From assembly GCA_017552615.1 (NCBI GenBank), contig JAFZPI010000023.1, positions 57,264 through 121,263 on the forward strand: a stretch of 64,000 bases of DNA, given 5' to 3'. This DNA is from Clostridia bacterium (GTDB taxonomy: Bacteria; Bacillota; Clostridia; Christensenellales; Aristaeellaceae). Below the pieces are notes generated by a model that was not told the DNA's origin, did no database searches, and was given only the letters and a program-made list of their open reading frames with translations. A program made the position numbers and the translations under genes. This document shows, piece by piece, positions 25,690-33,679 of the stretch (positions are counted from its first letter, which is position 1; every line of letters begins with the position of its first letter).

Positions 25690-27186
25690 ATGGCGCTTTG
25701 GCAAAGCATCCCCTTCGCCTGCATCCTGATCCCCCTGTTCGGGGCAGCGGTGTGCAGCGTCCTCCCCAGGCGGATCGCCCGCGGTTGGGCCACGGGGCTG
25801 GTGGCGCTGGTGATGGGGCTCTCCTGCTGGTTCGTGATGGAGATGCAGTCCTTTCAGGGTTCTTACGCCTATCCCATGGGCCACTTCGGCGCCCCGATCG
25901 GCAACGAGCTGAAGGCTGGACCCATGGAGGCCGTGATGGGGCTGATGTTCTCCGGCCTGACCCTCATCTGCCTGATCGGCGGCGCGCGGCGGCTGGAGAA
26001 GGACATCACCGAAGGCCGGCTCGGGCTGTACCACGCCCTGATCCTGCTGATGCTCTCCGCCCTGATGGCCCAGGTTTACACCAACGACCTTTTCACGGCA
26101 TACGTGTTTGTGGAGATCATGACCATCGCGGGCTGCGGCCTCATCGCGGCCCGGGCGCAGAAGGGCCAGGCCCTGGTCTCCGCCGTGCGCTACATGGTGA
26201 TGAACCTGATCGGTTCAGCCCTGTTCCTGCTGGGGATCATTCTTCTGTATGACCTGACGGGCCACCTGCTGATGCCCAACCTCCGCGAGGCTGTCGCCGC
26301 CCTTCACGCCGAGGGGCAGTACGACCTGCAGCTCACGATCGTCGTCGCCCTGCTGTGCACCGGCCTGGCCGCAAAAGGCGCACTGTTCCCCTTCCACACC
26401 TGGGTCCCGGACGCTTATTCCAACGGTACGCCGACCTCGTCCGCCCTGCTGGCCTCCCTGGTCAGCAAGAGCTATATCGTCCTGCTGGTCAAGGTCGCCC
26501 TCCGCGTGATCGGCGCGGACGTGATCATCAGTACCGACGTGCACGACGTGATGTTCGGCTTTGGCATTATCGGAATGCTAGCGGGCTCGATCGTCGCCAT
26601 CCGCTCGTCGGATGTCCGCCGGATGATCGCCTGGTCGTCCGTCGCACAGATCGGCTACATCTTCATGGGCATCGGCCTGGGCACGGAAGCCGGCATGAAA
26701 GCCGCACTGTTCCACATCATCGCCCACGCCGCCGCAAAGAGCATCCTCTTCCTGGCCGTCGAGCCGCTCTCGGACGCTTCCGGCGGACACAGCAGCCTCA
26801 GTTATCTCCGGGGCGCGGGATTCCGGTCTCCGCTGGCGGGTGTGGCTTTCACTGTCGGCGCCCTGTCGCTGACCGGCCTGCCGCTGCTGGGCGGTTTCGT
26901 CAGCAAGCTGAATCTCGGCCTCGCTGCCCTCGACTGCGGCGGGGCCCACGCCTGGATCGCCCTGGCCGCCCTTGCGCTCTCCACGCTCCTCAATGTCCTC
27001 TACATGGTGCGGATCGTGCTGGTCATCTGGTCCCGCGGCGAAGCCCCGGAGGGCAGCCCGGCCGCTGTCACCGGCAACCGCCTCGATTTTGCACTTATCA
27101 TGCTCATCACCGCCAATGTGGGCCTGTTCTTCTTCGCCTCGCCGATCATGGCATCGCTGCAGGTGGGGATTGGACTGTTTGGGTAA
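25690..27186 (+). CDS. mrpD: Antiporter subunit D (MrpD/NuoN-like), first copy
   Basis: 498 residues with about 14 helices and the proton-translocating Proton_antipo_M core. Visible family features are LLCTGLAAKGALFPFHTWVPDAYSNGTPTSSALLASLVSKSYI, with its Lys and the PTSSALL loop, and IAWSSVAQIGYIFMGIGLGTEAG near 310. AAGGAGG lies 8 bases before the ATG at 25690, favouring it over an ATG three codons upstream. This subunit should move protons or Na+ in the complex. Confidence 0.9.
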   Translation: MALWQSIPFACILIPLFGAAVCSVLPRRIARGWATGLVALVMGLSCWFVMEMQSFQGSYAYPMGHFGAPIGNELKAGPMEAVMGLMFSGLTLICLIGGARRLEKDITEGRLGLYHALILLMLSALMAQVYTNDLFTAYVFVEIMTIAGCGLIAARAQKGQALVSAVRYMVMNLIGSALFLLGIILLYDLTGHLLMPNLREAVAALHAEGQYDLQLTIVVALLCTGLAAKGALFPFHTWVPDAYSNGTPTSSALLASLVSKSYIVLLVKVALRVIGADVIISTDVHDVMFGFGIIGMLAGSIVAIRSSDVRRMIAWSSVAQIGYIFMGIGLGTEAGMKAALFHIIAHAAAKSILFLAVEPLSDASGGHSSLSYLRGAGFRSPLAGVAFTVGALSLTGLPLLGGFVSKLNLGLAALDCGGAHAWIALAALALSTLLNVLYMVRIVLVIWSRGEAPEGSPAAVTGNRLDFALIMLITANVGLFFFASPIMASLQVGIGLFG

Positions 27187-27198
27187 GGAGGTCTCTCC

Positions 27199-28680
27199 AT
27201 GCTTCCATCCTGGTACTTACTGGTTCCCGTGCTCCTGCCGGTGCTCTCCGGCCTTTTCGTGGGGTTGAACAAACGCTTCGGCGACAGCAGCAAGCGCGAT
27301 CCCTTCACCTTCGCGGTGCTGGTGCTGAACCTCGGCGCGCTGGTCCCGGTGCTCTTCGCGCCGGAAGGCCTGCGGCTGGAACTGTTTCGGCTCTCGGAGC
27401 GGCTGCCCGTTTTCTTCCGGCTGGACGATACGGGACGCTTTTTCGCGGTCGTGATGGCCCTGCTCTGGGCGGTGTCCGGGGCCTACTCCTTTGAGTACAT
27501 GGAACACGCGGAGCACAGGCGGCGCTACTACAGCTTTTACCTGATCTCCCTCGGCGTGCTGATGGGGCTGTGCTTCGCGGGGTCCATTATCACTTATTAT
27601 ATGTTCTATGAGCTGATGACCCTGCTCACCGTGCCGCTCGTCATGCACGAGATGACGAAAGAAGCCGTGGCGGCGGGCATCAAATATCTGATCTATTCCG
27701 TCCTCGGCGCATCCCTCGCCCTGCTGGGCGTCTTCCTTCTTTCCCCGGTGCTGGAGTCTTTCGACTTCATCGCCGGCGGCTGGCTGAAAGCCGGGGCGGA
27801 CGGCACCGCGCTGACAGCCGTCTTCCTGATGCTGGTAGGCTTCGGAACCAAGGCCGGTATGTTCCCGCTGCACGGCTGGCTGCCCACGGCACACCCGGTG
27901 GCCCCGGCTCCGGCCTCGGCGGTGCTTTCCGGCATCATCACCAAAGCCGGCGTCCTCGGCGCGCTGCGTGTCGTCTATTTCCTCGCCGGCGCAGATTTCC
28001 TGCGCGGGAGCTGGGCGCACATCGCCTGGATGGGGCTGACGCTGTTCACGGTGTTCATGGGTTCCATGCTGGCATTCAAGGAGGACCTGCTGAAAAAGCG
28101 CCTTGCCTGGTCGTCCGTCTCCCAGGTCAGCTATGTCCTCTTCGGCCTCAGCACCCTGCATCCCCTCGGTATGGTCGGCGCGCTGCTGCATGTGGCGGCT
28201 CATGCCCTGATCAAGAACACGCTGTTCATGTCCGCCGGCGCGATCATCCACCGCACCGGCAAGACCCGTGTCAGCGAGCTCGAAGGTATCGGCAAGCAGA
28301 TGCCGGGCGTCATGTGGTGCTTCACGATCGCCTCGGTCGGCCTGGTCGGCATCCCGCCGTGCCTTGGTTTTGTCTCGAAATGGTATTTGGCACAAGGCGC
28401 TCTTTCCATGACGGAACTCCCTGGTTTCCTCTCCTGGCTGGCCCCGGCGATCCTGCTGATCTCGGCTTTGCTGACGGCCGGCTACCTGCTGACCGTCGTG
28501 ATCCGTGGCTTCTTCCCCGGCAACAACCCGGACGGCTCGCGCAAGCTCTATGAGAACCGCGAGCCCGGACTGGTCATGCTCCTGCCGATGGTATTTGCCG
28601 CCGCGCTTTCCCTCTTCCTCGGCATGTTCCCCAATGCGCTGATCCAGCTGTTCACGAGCATCGCGGGAACGGTGATGTAA
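27199..28680 (+). CDS. Antiporter subunit D-like (MrpD/MbhH type), second copy
   Basis: 493 residues with the same Proton_antipo_M core, including the FELMTLLTVPLVMHEMTKEA segment near 136, GFGTKAGMFPLHGWLPTAHPVAPAPASAVLSGIITKAG near 214, and LAWSSVSQVSYVLFGLSTLHP near 305. TAAGGAGGTCTCTCC precedes the ATG. Together with the first copy it gives two pumping subunits, which may make up for the missing MrpA. recF starts one base after its stop. Confidence 0.88.
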   Translation: MLPSWYLLVPVLLPVLSGLFVGLNKRFGDSSKRDPFTFAVLVLNLGALVPVLFAPEGLRLELFRLSERLPVFFRLDDTGRFFAVVMALLWAVSGAYSFEYMEHAEHRRRYYSFYLISLGVLMGLCFAGSIITYYMFYELMTLLTVPLVMHEMTKEAVAAGIKYLIYSVLGASLALLGVFLLSPVLESFDFIAGGWLKAGADGTALTAVFLMLVGFGTKAGMFPLHGWLPTAHPVAPAPASAVLSGIITKAGVLGALRVVYFLAGADFLRGSWAHIAWMGLTLFTVFMGSMLAFKEDLLKKRLAWSSVSQVSYVLFGLSTLHPLGMVGALLHVAAHALIKNTLFMSAGAIIHRTGKTRVSELEGIGKQMPGVMWCFTIASVGLVGIPPCLGFVSKWYLAQGALSMTELPGFLSWLAPAILLISALLTAGYLLTVVIRGFFPGNNPDGSRKLYENREPGLVMLLPMVFAAALSLFLGMFPNALIQLFTSIAGTVM

Positions 28681-28681
28681 G

Positions 28682-29863
28682 ATGAAAATCGAACGCCTAC
28701 GCCTAAAATCCTTCCGTAACTACGAATCTCTGGACCTCACCCCCCATCCGGGGATGAACCTCTTTTTCGGCCGCAACGGGGCGGGAAAGACCAACCTGCT
28801 GGAGGCCATCCATTACTGCGCTTTGGGGCGGAGCCACCGGACCGCCGCAGACCGCGACGCCGTCCGCCGGGACGAACCCGCCGGCGCGGTGGGTGTCACC
28901 GTCCTTTCTGACAGCGGATCCCGGAGCGAGATTTCGATCCGCCTGACCCCGGGCGAAGCCAAGGGAAAGACCGTCTTCATCGACCGCAAGCGCGCACTAC
29001 GGATGGCGGACCTGATGGGCCATGTGCGATGCGTGATCTTCTCCCCGGAAGACCTGATGCTCGTGCGGGAAGGCCCGTCCGTGCGGCGGCGCTTCCTCGA
29101 CATGCTGCTCAGCCAGCTTGATCCCGCCTGTTTCCTCGCGCTGCAGCGCTACAACCGGGCACTGGAGCAGCGCAACAGCCTCCTGCGGGAGCAGAAGCGC
29201 ACCGGCCGGAGCGACGGGGATCTGCTCTTCTCCTATGAACGCCTGATGGCGGAGGCGGCCTCGGTCATCATCCCGAAACGCCGGACTGCCGGGGAGCGCC
29301 TGCGGGCCATCGCCGCACAGAAATATGCGGCCATCTGCGGCCGTGAGGAAGAGATCTTCGACCTGCGCTACCAGCCCTGCACCGAGGCCACGGACCCGGG
29401 CATCATCCGGGAGGAAGCCGCCCTGATCTGGAAGGGCCGGCGGGAGGAGGACAGGATCCGGGGCGGAACTTCCTTCGGCCCTCACCGCGAAGACCTGCGC
29501 CTGACCCTCGATGACCGGGAGATGAAGCTCTACGCCTCCCAGGGACAGATCCGCACCGCGGCTCTCGCCATGAAGCTGGCCCAACTGGCGCTCATCGAGG
29601 AGGTCAGCGGAGAAAAACCCGTGCTCCTGCTTGACGACGTGATGAGCGAGCTCGACATGACGCGCCGCACCCGCCTGCTGCAGGAGATCGGCGGCGCCCA
29701 GACTTTCGTCACCTGTACGGACGAAAGCGACCTGGAAGGCCTCAGCGAACGCCGCACCTACCGTGTTACCTTAGGGGATGACGGCTGCGCCTGCGTGACA
29801 GAAACCCGCCCCGGTGATGAAGCAGAAATAACAGAATCAGCGGAAGAACCTGATTTCACCTGA
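28682..29863 (+). CDS. recF: DNA replication and repair protein RecF
   Basis: 393 residues. The SMC-like ATPase motifs are clear: LKSFRNYESLDL at the start, Walker A FFGRNGAGKTNLLEAIHYCALGRSHR near 30, signature-type YASQGQIRTAALAMKLAQL near 287, and LLLDDVMSELD near 320. RecF loads RecA at gaps and stalled forks. In many bacteria recF lies next to dnaN. Here it follows an Mrp antiporter operon by one base, 28 kb from dnaN, and probably depends on that operon's promoter. The C-terminus has an acidic tail. Confidence 0.96.
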   Translation: MKIERLRLKSFRNYESLDLTPHPGMNLFFGRNGAGKTNLLEAIHYCALGRSHRTAADRDAVRRDEPAGAVGVTVLSDSGSRSEISIRLTPGEAKGKTVFIDRKRALRMADLMGHVRCVIFSPEDLMLVREGPSVRRRFLDMLLSQLDPACFLALQRYNRALEQRNSLLREQKRTGRSDGDLLFSYERLMAEAASVIIPKRRTAGERLRAIAAQKYAAICGREEEIFDLRYQPCTEATDPGIIREEAALIWKGRREEDRIRGGTSFGPHREDLRLTLDDREMKLYASQGQIRTAALAMKLAQLALIEEVSGEKPVLLLDDVMSELDMTRRTRLLQEIGGAQTFVTCTDESDLEGLSERRTYRVTLGDDGCACVTETRPGDEAEITESAEEPDFT

Positions 29864-29904
29864 AAACGGATGAGCCGAGTCTGATCCCGGCCCATCCGTT
29901 TTTC
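29862..29904 (+). terminator. Terminator after recF
   Basis: ACGGATG...CATCCGT stem with an inner CCG/CGG and a following TTTTTC. It ends the Mrp-recF transcript and may also work for the convergent esterase gene. Confidence 0.8.
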
Positions 29905-29933
29905 ATTTGGTTTTTGATGCCTTTGGAAGCGAA

Positions 29934-31262
29934 TTACTTGCTCTGCGCACCCAGCCAGTCGAAGAAGGTCTCATAGCCGAGTTCTGCCGGAGCGCTGGAA
30001 TAGACGGTATACTCATAGGGGGTCTCGATAGTGGTCAGGAGTTCGGGATCGAAAGCCTCGCCGTCATAGGTGGTCCAGGTGCTCTGGTCCATCCAGTTGA
30101 AGTCCTCGTTGAGCTTGCCATAGTCGAAGGGCTCGCCGTTGTACAGGTTGGAGGAATCGGCCCCCGTGATCACATACTCGCCGGCATGGAAATTCGTGCC
30201 GTCCTCATCGTCGCCCTTGGCGTCGAAGTTGCGGTGCACATAGGTCCAGGACCAGTGGCCGAGCATGCCGTCCATCTCGGCGGGAACGCCGATGGTGTCG
30301 ACCATGTCGAACAGAGTCGCGTACACAGTCGCACCGGCTGCCTTCAGGAGCTCGTACGCAGCCCCGGTGGAAGATACGTTGACGGTTCCGTCGTCAATGG
30401 AGTGGATCAGGTACACGGGCATGCCGTTGGCCGCGAAGGCCGCAGCGGCTTCCTCGGTGATGCTGCCCGCGGCGCAGATCGGGAACGCAGCCGCGAAGAA
30501 TTCGGGATAGGTGTTGATCATGTTCATCGTGCCGCCGCCGCCCATGGAGCAGCCGCCGACATAGATGCGGTTCGGGTCAATATTGGGATACTTCTCAAGG
30601 ACTTCGAGGATCGCCGCCATCTCGGCTTCCACATTGTGGCCGCCCTGGGACTGCGGGGCCATGATGTAGCAGGCGCCGCCAAAGTGGGCCTGGGACTCGG
30701 GGGTCGCCCAGTTGGTCACGAGGTTGGCGGAGATCTGCGCACGGTTATCCGTTCCCTGCTCGCCCGAGCCGTGGAGCCAGACAACCATGGGGACCTTCTC
30801 AGCGTCGGTCTCCGGCACGAAAAGGCGATAGTGGCAGGTGCCGTTGTCGAATTCCTGGAAGGCGTCAATCGCCGGGTCCACCATGGTCAGGTCGGTGATC
30901 TGCTGGCCGTTTACGGTGATGACATAGATCTCGGTGGCATTGCCATAAGCGGTGCACTTGGAATCCAGCGCCTCATAGGGCAGCTTGATGGTCAGGGTGT
31001 TGCCTTCGAGGATGCACTCCTCCGGTTCGCGCTCAATGGTTTCGGTAACGTTCGCCCAGACGGAGTAATCCATGTAGGTGATGGTCGCTTCGATCTTCAC
31101 ATCGGTGATCTCCGCGGGTGCTTCGTCAAAGGTTACGGTGATGCTGGTGATGGCCTCGCCCCAGTCAAAGGGCTCGGCGTTCAGCGTCGCACTGTCGGCC
31201 AGCGCACCGGCGCACAGCGCGACCATCAGGGTCGCGACAAGGATGCAAACCAGTTTTTTCAT
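29934..31262 (-). CDS. Secreted alpha/beta-hydrolase (polyhydroxybutyrate depolymerase/feruloyl-esterase-like)
   Basis: 442 residues with a signal peptide (MKKLVCILVATLMVALCAGALA). Residues about 25-130 form an N-terminal beta-rich domain of unknown type. The hydrolase domain follows: VPMVVWLHGSGEQGTDNR holds the oxyanion region, IYVGGCSMGGGGT the nucleophile Ser in GCSMGG, and MLGHWSWTYVH the likely catalytic His. The acid is probably the Asp in HSIDDGTVN. Such enzymes cleave ester side groups of plant polymers or small esters. The ATG at 31262 is chosen for its signal peptide, with GGAGGT 10 bases upstream. A TGACAAA-T-TTTGTCA palindrome lies upstream. Confidence 0.82.
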   Translation of the reverse strand: MKKLVCILVATLMVALCAGALADSATLNAEPFDWGEAITSITVTFDEAPAEITDVKIEATITYMDYSVWANVTETIEREPEECILEGNTLTIKLPYEALDSKCTAYGNATEIYVITVNGQQITDLTMVDPAIDAFQEFDNGTCHYRLFVPETDAEKVPMVVWLHGSGEQGTDNRAQISANLVTNWATPESQAHFGGACYIMAPQSQGGHNVEAEMAAILEVLEKYPNIDPNRIYVGGCSMGGGGTMNMINTYPEFFAAAFPICAAGSITEEAAAAFAANGMPVYLIHSIDDGTVNVSSTGAAYELLKAAGATVYATLFDMVDTIGVPAEMDGMLGHWSWTYVHRNFDAKGDDEDGTNFHAGEYVITGADSSNLYNGEPFDYGKLNEDFNWMDQSTWTTYDGEAFDPELLTTIETPYEYTVYSSAPAELGYETFFDWLGAQSK

Positions 31263-31377
31263 GACAAAAACGACCTCCGTTTCCTGTCTCTGTCGGGAAT
31301 CAGACCCGCCGCCCTTGCGGCAGGTTTTCCCTCCTGTCCGATATGGTAACATATTTTCCGAAAAAGACAAGAGGCTG

Positions 31378-31392
31378 TGACAAATTTTGTCA
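31378..31392. promoter_or_regulatory. Operator-like palindrome upstream of the esterase gene
   Basis: TGACAAA and TTTGTCA arms around a single T. It is nearly the same word as GACAAAATTTTGTC in the Crp/Fnr gene promoter, suggesting a shared regulator. It sits about 115 bp before the start codon. Confidence 0.45.
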
Positions 31393-31428
31393 TTCCTCCC
31401 AGTTTACGGTTTGATGTGTATCCAAATA

Positions 31429-31454
31429 GACGGCCGGGTTTTATTCCGACCGTC
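31429..31454 (-). terminator. Hairpin after htpG
   Basis: GACGGTCGG and CCCGGCCGTC pair over an AATAAAA loop just past the htpG stop, followed by a weak TATTT run. Confidence 0.5.
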
Positions 31455-31475
31455 CTGTTTCTGATATGATTTCGT

Positions 31476-33374
31476 TTAGGCTTTCGCCGCCATCCCGACA
31501 AGCTTTGCGCTGCGATTGAGGAATGCGGTGATTTCTTCGCCCTCGAGGGGCTTGGCCGCCATGCGGGCCAGGTCGTAGATCTGCTCGCAGAGGAGCTTCG
31601 TGGTCTCGTCCTCCGGGTCGCGGGCAGCCAGGGCCTGCACCGTGGCGTTGCGGCGGTTCAGGGCCAGGGACCACTGGTCAGGCATATCCTTCATGCCGTA
31701 GACCTCGCGGAAGCGGCGCATCTGCTCGTCCTCGGTGACAACAGCCATCAGGCTTTCGTCCGCCATCGGCGCGAGGGTCACGTTCAGGCTGTCCTTGTCC
31801 AGGGCGCCACGGAAGAGCGTCTGCAGTTTCTCCTGGTCCAGGGCCGCGCCGTCCTCGCTCTCCTCCGTCAGGCCGGAGACATCCGCGTCCACGCGGGCGA
31901 AGTGCGCGTCCTCGCCGCCGGAGAACTCCATGAAGTTCAGGAAAGCCGCGTCGAGCTTTGGGTAGTCCATCACGGCCACGCCGATCTCCCTGCCGGTGTA
32001 CAGGCTGACGGAAGCCGCCTGGCGCTTGGGGTCGGAAGTGTAGTAGACCTTGTTCTCGGTCTTGGCGCCGAACTTGTCGCGGTACTCCTGGAGCGTCACA
32101 TAGGTCCCGTCGGTGAGCTTGTACAGGAGGGCCGCCTTCATCTGCTCATAGAACTTGGGGTCGGTCATGCAGCCGTAGCGGACAAAGGGCGCGATGTCAT
32201 CCCAGTAGCCCTCGTACTCGGTCCGGGCGATGTTGTTGAGGCCGTTGAGCCGATCCGCCACCTTCTTGACGATGTGGCTGCTGATCTTCTTCACGGAGCC
32301 GTCATTCTGCAGGAAGGAACGGCTGACGTTCAGCGGGATGTCCGGGCAGTCGATCACGCCGCGCAGGAGCATCAGGAACTCGGGAATGATCTCCTTGATG
32401 TTGTCCGCCACGAAGACCTGGCCGGAGAAGAGCTTGATTTCGCCTTCCCGCACGCCGAAGTCTTCCGGAAGCTTGGGGAAGTACAGGATACCCTTGAGAT
32501 TAAAGGGATAGTCCACGTTCAGGTGGATCCAGAACAGCGGATCGTTGTAGTCCGTGAAGACCTTGTGGTAGAAGGCCTTGTACTCGTCCTCCGTGCAGTC
32601 GGCGGGCTTCTTCAGCCACAGAGGCGCTGTGTCGTTGATCTGCTCGGGCTTCGGATCTTCCATCACCTTACGCATGACGGGCTTCCCGTCCTTGTCGGTC
32701 TCGCCCTCCACCGGCTCCTCGCGCTCGACGGGTTTGGCACAGGCGTCGAAAAGCGTCACCGGGTACGCCATGTACCCGCAGTAATGCGAGAGGATCCCGC
32801 GCAGGCGCGAGGTCTCCAGGAATTCCTCTTCATCCTTTGCGATGTGCAGGGTCACGGTCGTTCCGTGTTCGACCCGGCTGCCCGTGCCCATCTCGAAGTT
32901 CATGCCGTCTTCGCTCTGCCAGTGAACGGGCTCCGCGCCGTCCTGATACGAAAGGGTATCGATCTCGACCTTCTCCGAGACCATGAACACCGAGTAGAAG
33001 CCCAGGCCGAAGTGGCCGATGATGCCGCCGCGCCCGTCCTTTTCCTCGGCCTCGTCCTTCGCTACCTGCTTCATGAATTCCGCGGCGCTGGAAAAAGCCA
33101 CCTGGTTGATGTACCGGCGCACCTCGTCGGCCGTCATGCCGATACCGGTATCGGCGATCTCGATGGTCTTTTCGTCCTTGTTCACCGTCACCTCAACGAG
33201 CATGGACTCGTCGGTCCCGGGCTTCAGCATGCGGTATTTGGTGATAGCGTCGCAGCCGTTGGAAACCGCTTCCCGGAGGAAAATGTCTTTGTCCGAATAC
33301 AGCCAGCGCTTGATCACCGGCATGATATTTTCCGCGTCAATGGATACACTGCCGCGCTCGATTTCGTCTGCCAT
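31476..33374 (-). CDS. htpG: Molecular chaperone HtpG (Hsp90)
   Basis: 632 residues, normal for HtpG. The GHKL ATP site is intact: FLREAVSNGCDAITKYR (the usual REL-SNASDA site appears as REAVSNGCDA), then IADTGIGMTADE and GHFGLGFYSVFMV. The middle domain contains YFPKLPEDFGVREGEIKLF and the linker includes Glu/Lys-rich stretches. The ATG at 33374 follows GGAGG by 8 bases. The protein folds and remodels client proteins under stress. A CIRCE element upstream of its promoter indicates HrcA control, unlike htpG of Bacillus subtilis. Confidence 0.96.
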   Translation of the reverse strand: MADEIERGSVSIDAENIMPVIKRWLYSDKDIFLREAVSNGCDAITKYRMLKPGTDESMLVEVTVNKDEKTIEIADTGIGMTADEVRRYINQVAFSSAAEFMKQVAKDEAEEKDGRGGIIGHFGLGFYSVFMVSEKVEIDTLSYQDGAEPVHWQSEDGMNFEMGTGSRVEHGTTVTLHIAKDEEEFLETSRLRGILSHYCGYMAYPVTLFDACAKPVEREEPVEGETDKDGKPVMRKVMEDPKPEQINDTAPLWLKKPADCTEDEYKAFYHKVFTDYNDPLFWIHLNVDYPFNLKGILYFPKLPEDFGVREGEIKLFSGQVFVADNIKEIIPEFLMLLRGVIDCPDIPLNVSRSFLQNDGSVKKISSHIVKKVADRLNGLNNIARTEYEGYWDDIAPFVRYGCMTDPKFYEQMKAALLYKLTDGTYVTLQEYRDKFGAKTENKVYYTSDPKRQAASVSLYTGREIGVAVMDYPKLDAAFLNFMEFSGGEDAHFARVDADVSGLTEESEDGAALDQEKLQTLFRGALDKDSLNVTLAPMADESLMAVVTEDEQMRRFREVYGMKDMPDQWSLALNRRNATVQALAARDPEDETTKLLCEQIYDLARMAAKPLEGEEITAFLNRSAKLVGMAAKA

Positions 33375-33427
33375 GAGAAAAGCCTCCTTCGTCCATAAAA
33401 GCCGTCGGTCAACCCTCCGGCGCATGG

Positions 33428-33456
33428 ATTATAGCACCCTTTGGACCAGAATGCAA
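33428..33456 (-). promoter_or_regulatory. htpG promoter
   Basis: Minus-strand -35 TTGCAT (33456-33451) and -10 TATAAT (33433-33428), spacer 17 bp. Confidence 0.8.
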
Positions 33457-33463
33457 TAGAAAA

Positions 33464-33490
33464 TTAGCACTCGGATGGGGAGAGTGCTAA
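33464..33490. promoter_or_regulatory. CIRCE operator (HrcA binding site)
   Basis: Perfect match to the CIRCE consensus: TTAGCACTC, nine bases, GAGTGCTAA. It lies directly upstream of the htpG -35 box. Confidence 0.95.
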
Positions 33491-33559
33491 TTTCATGCTG
33501 ATGATGTTTATTATGTTTTCGGGAACTACCTCATCCACCGCCCGATGCAATAATGTCAA

Positions 33560-33679
33560 TAAAGCCTTTGATGATTTGCGGGCGGTCCCCCTTCCCCTAA
33601 AGGGGAAGGCACTAATGGGTAATTATGTTCCCAAAAGCCTTCCCCTTTAGGGGAAGGTGCCCGAAGGGCGGATGAGGTT
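33560..33679. repeat. Palindromic intergenic repeat pair
   Basis: CCTTCCCCTAAAGGGGAAGG (33591-33610 region) and CCTTCCCCTTTAGGGGAAGG (33641-33660 region) are two near-identical palindromes 50 bp apart, flanked by GGCGGTCCC and GCCCGAAGGGCGGATGAGG. This repeat family is common between genes of gut Clostridia. It fills most of the gap between htpG and the next gene. Confidence 0.75.

Noticed and set aside
22946-28680. Complex I or membrane-bound hydrogenase operon
   Set aside because: Subunits E, F and G are Mrp-type, and no NiFe, quinone-binding or Fe-S subunits are present, so an antiporter module fits better.
33591-33660. Repeat pair considered as a short CRISPR array
   Set aside because: There are only two palindromic copies with one spacer and no cas gene; the same type of element occurs in other gaps.
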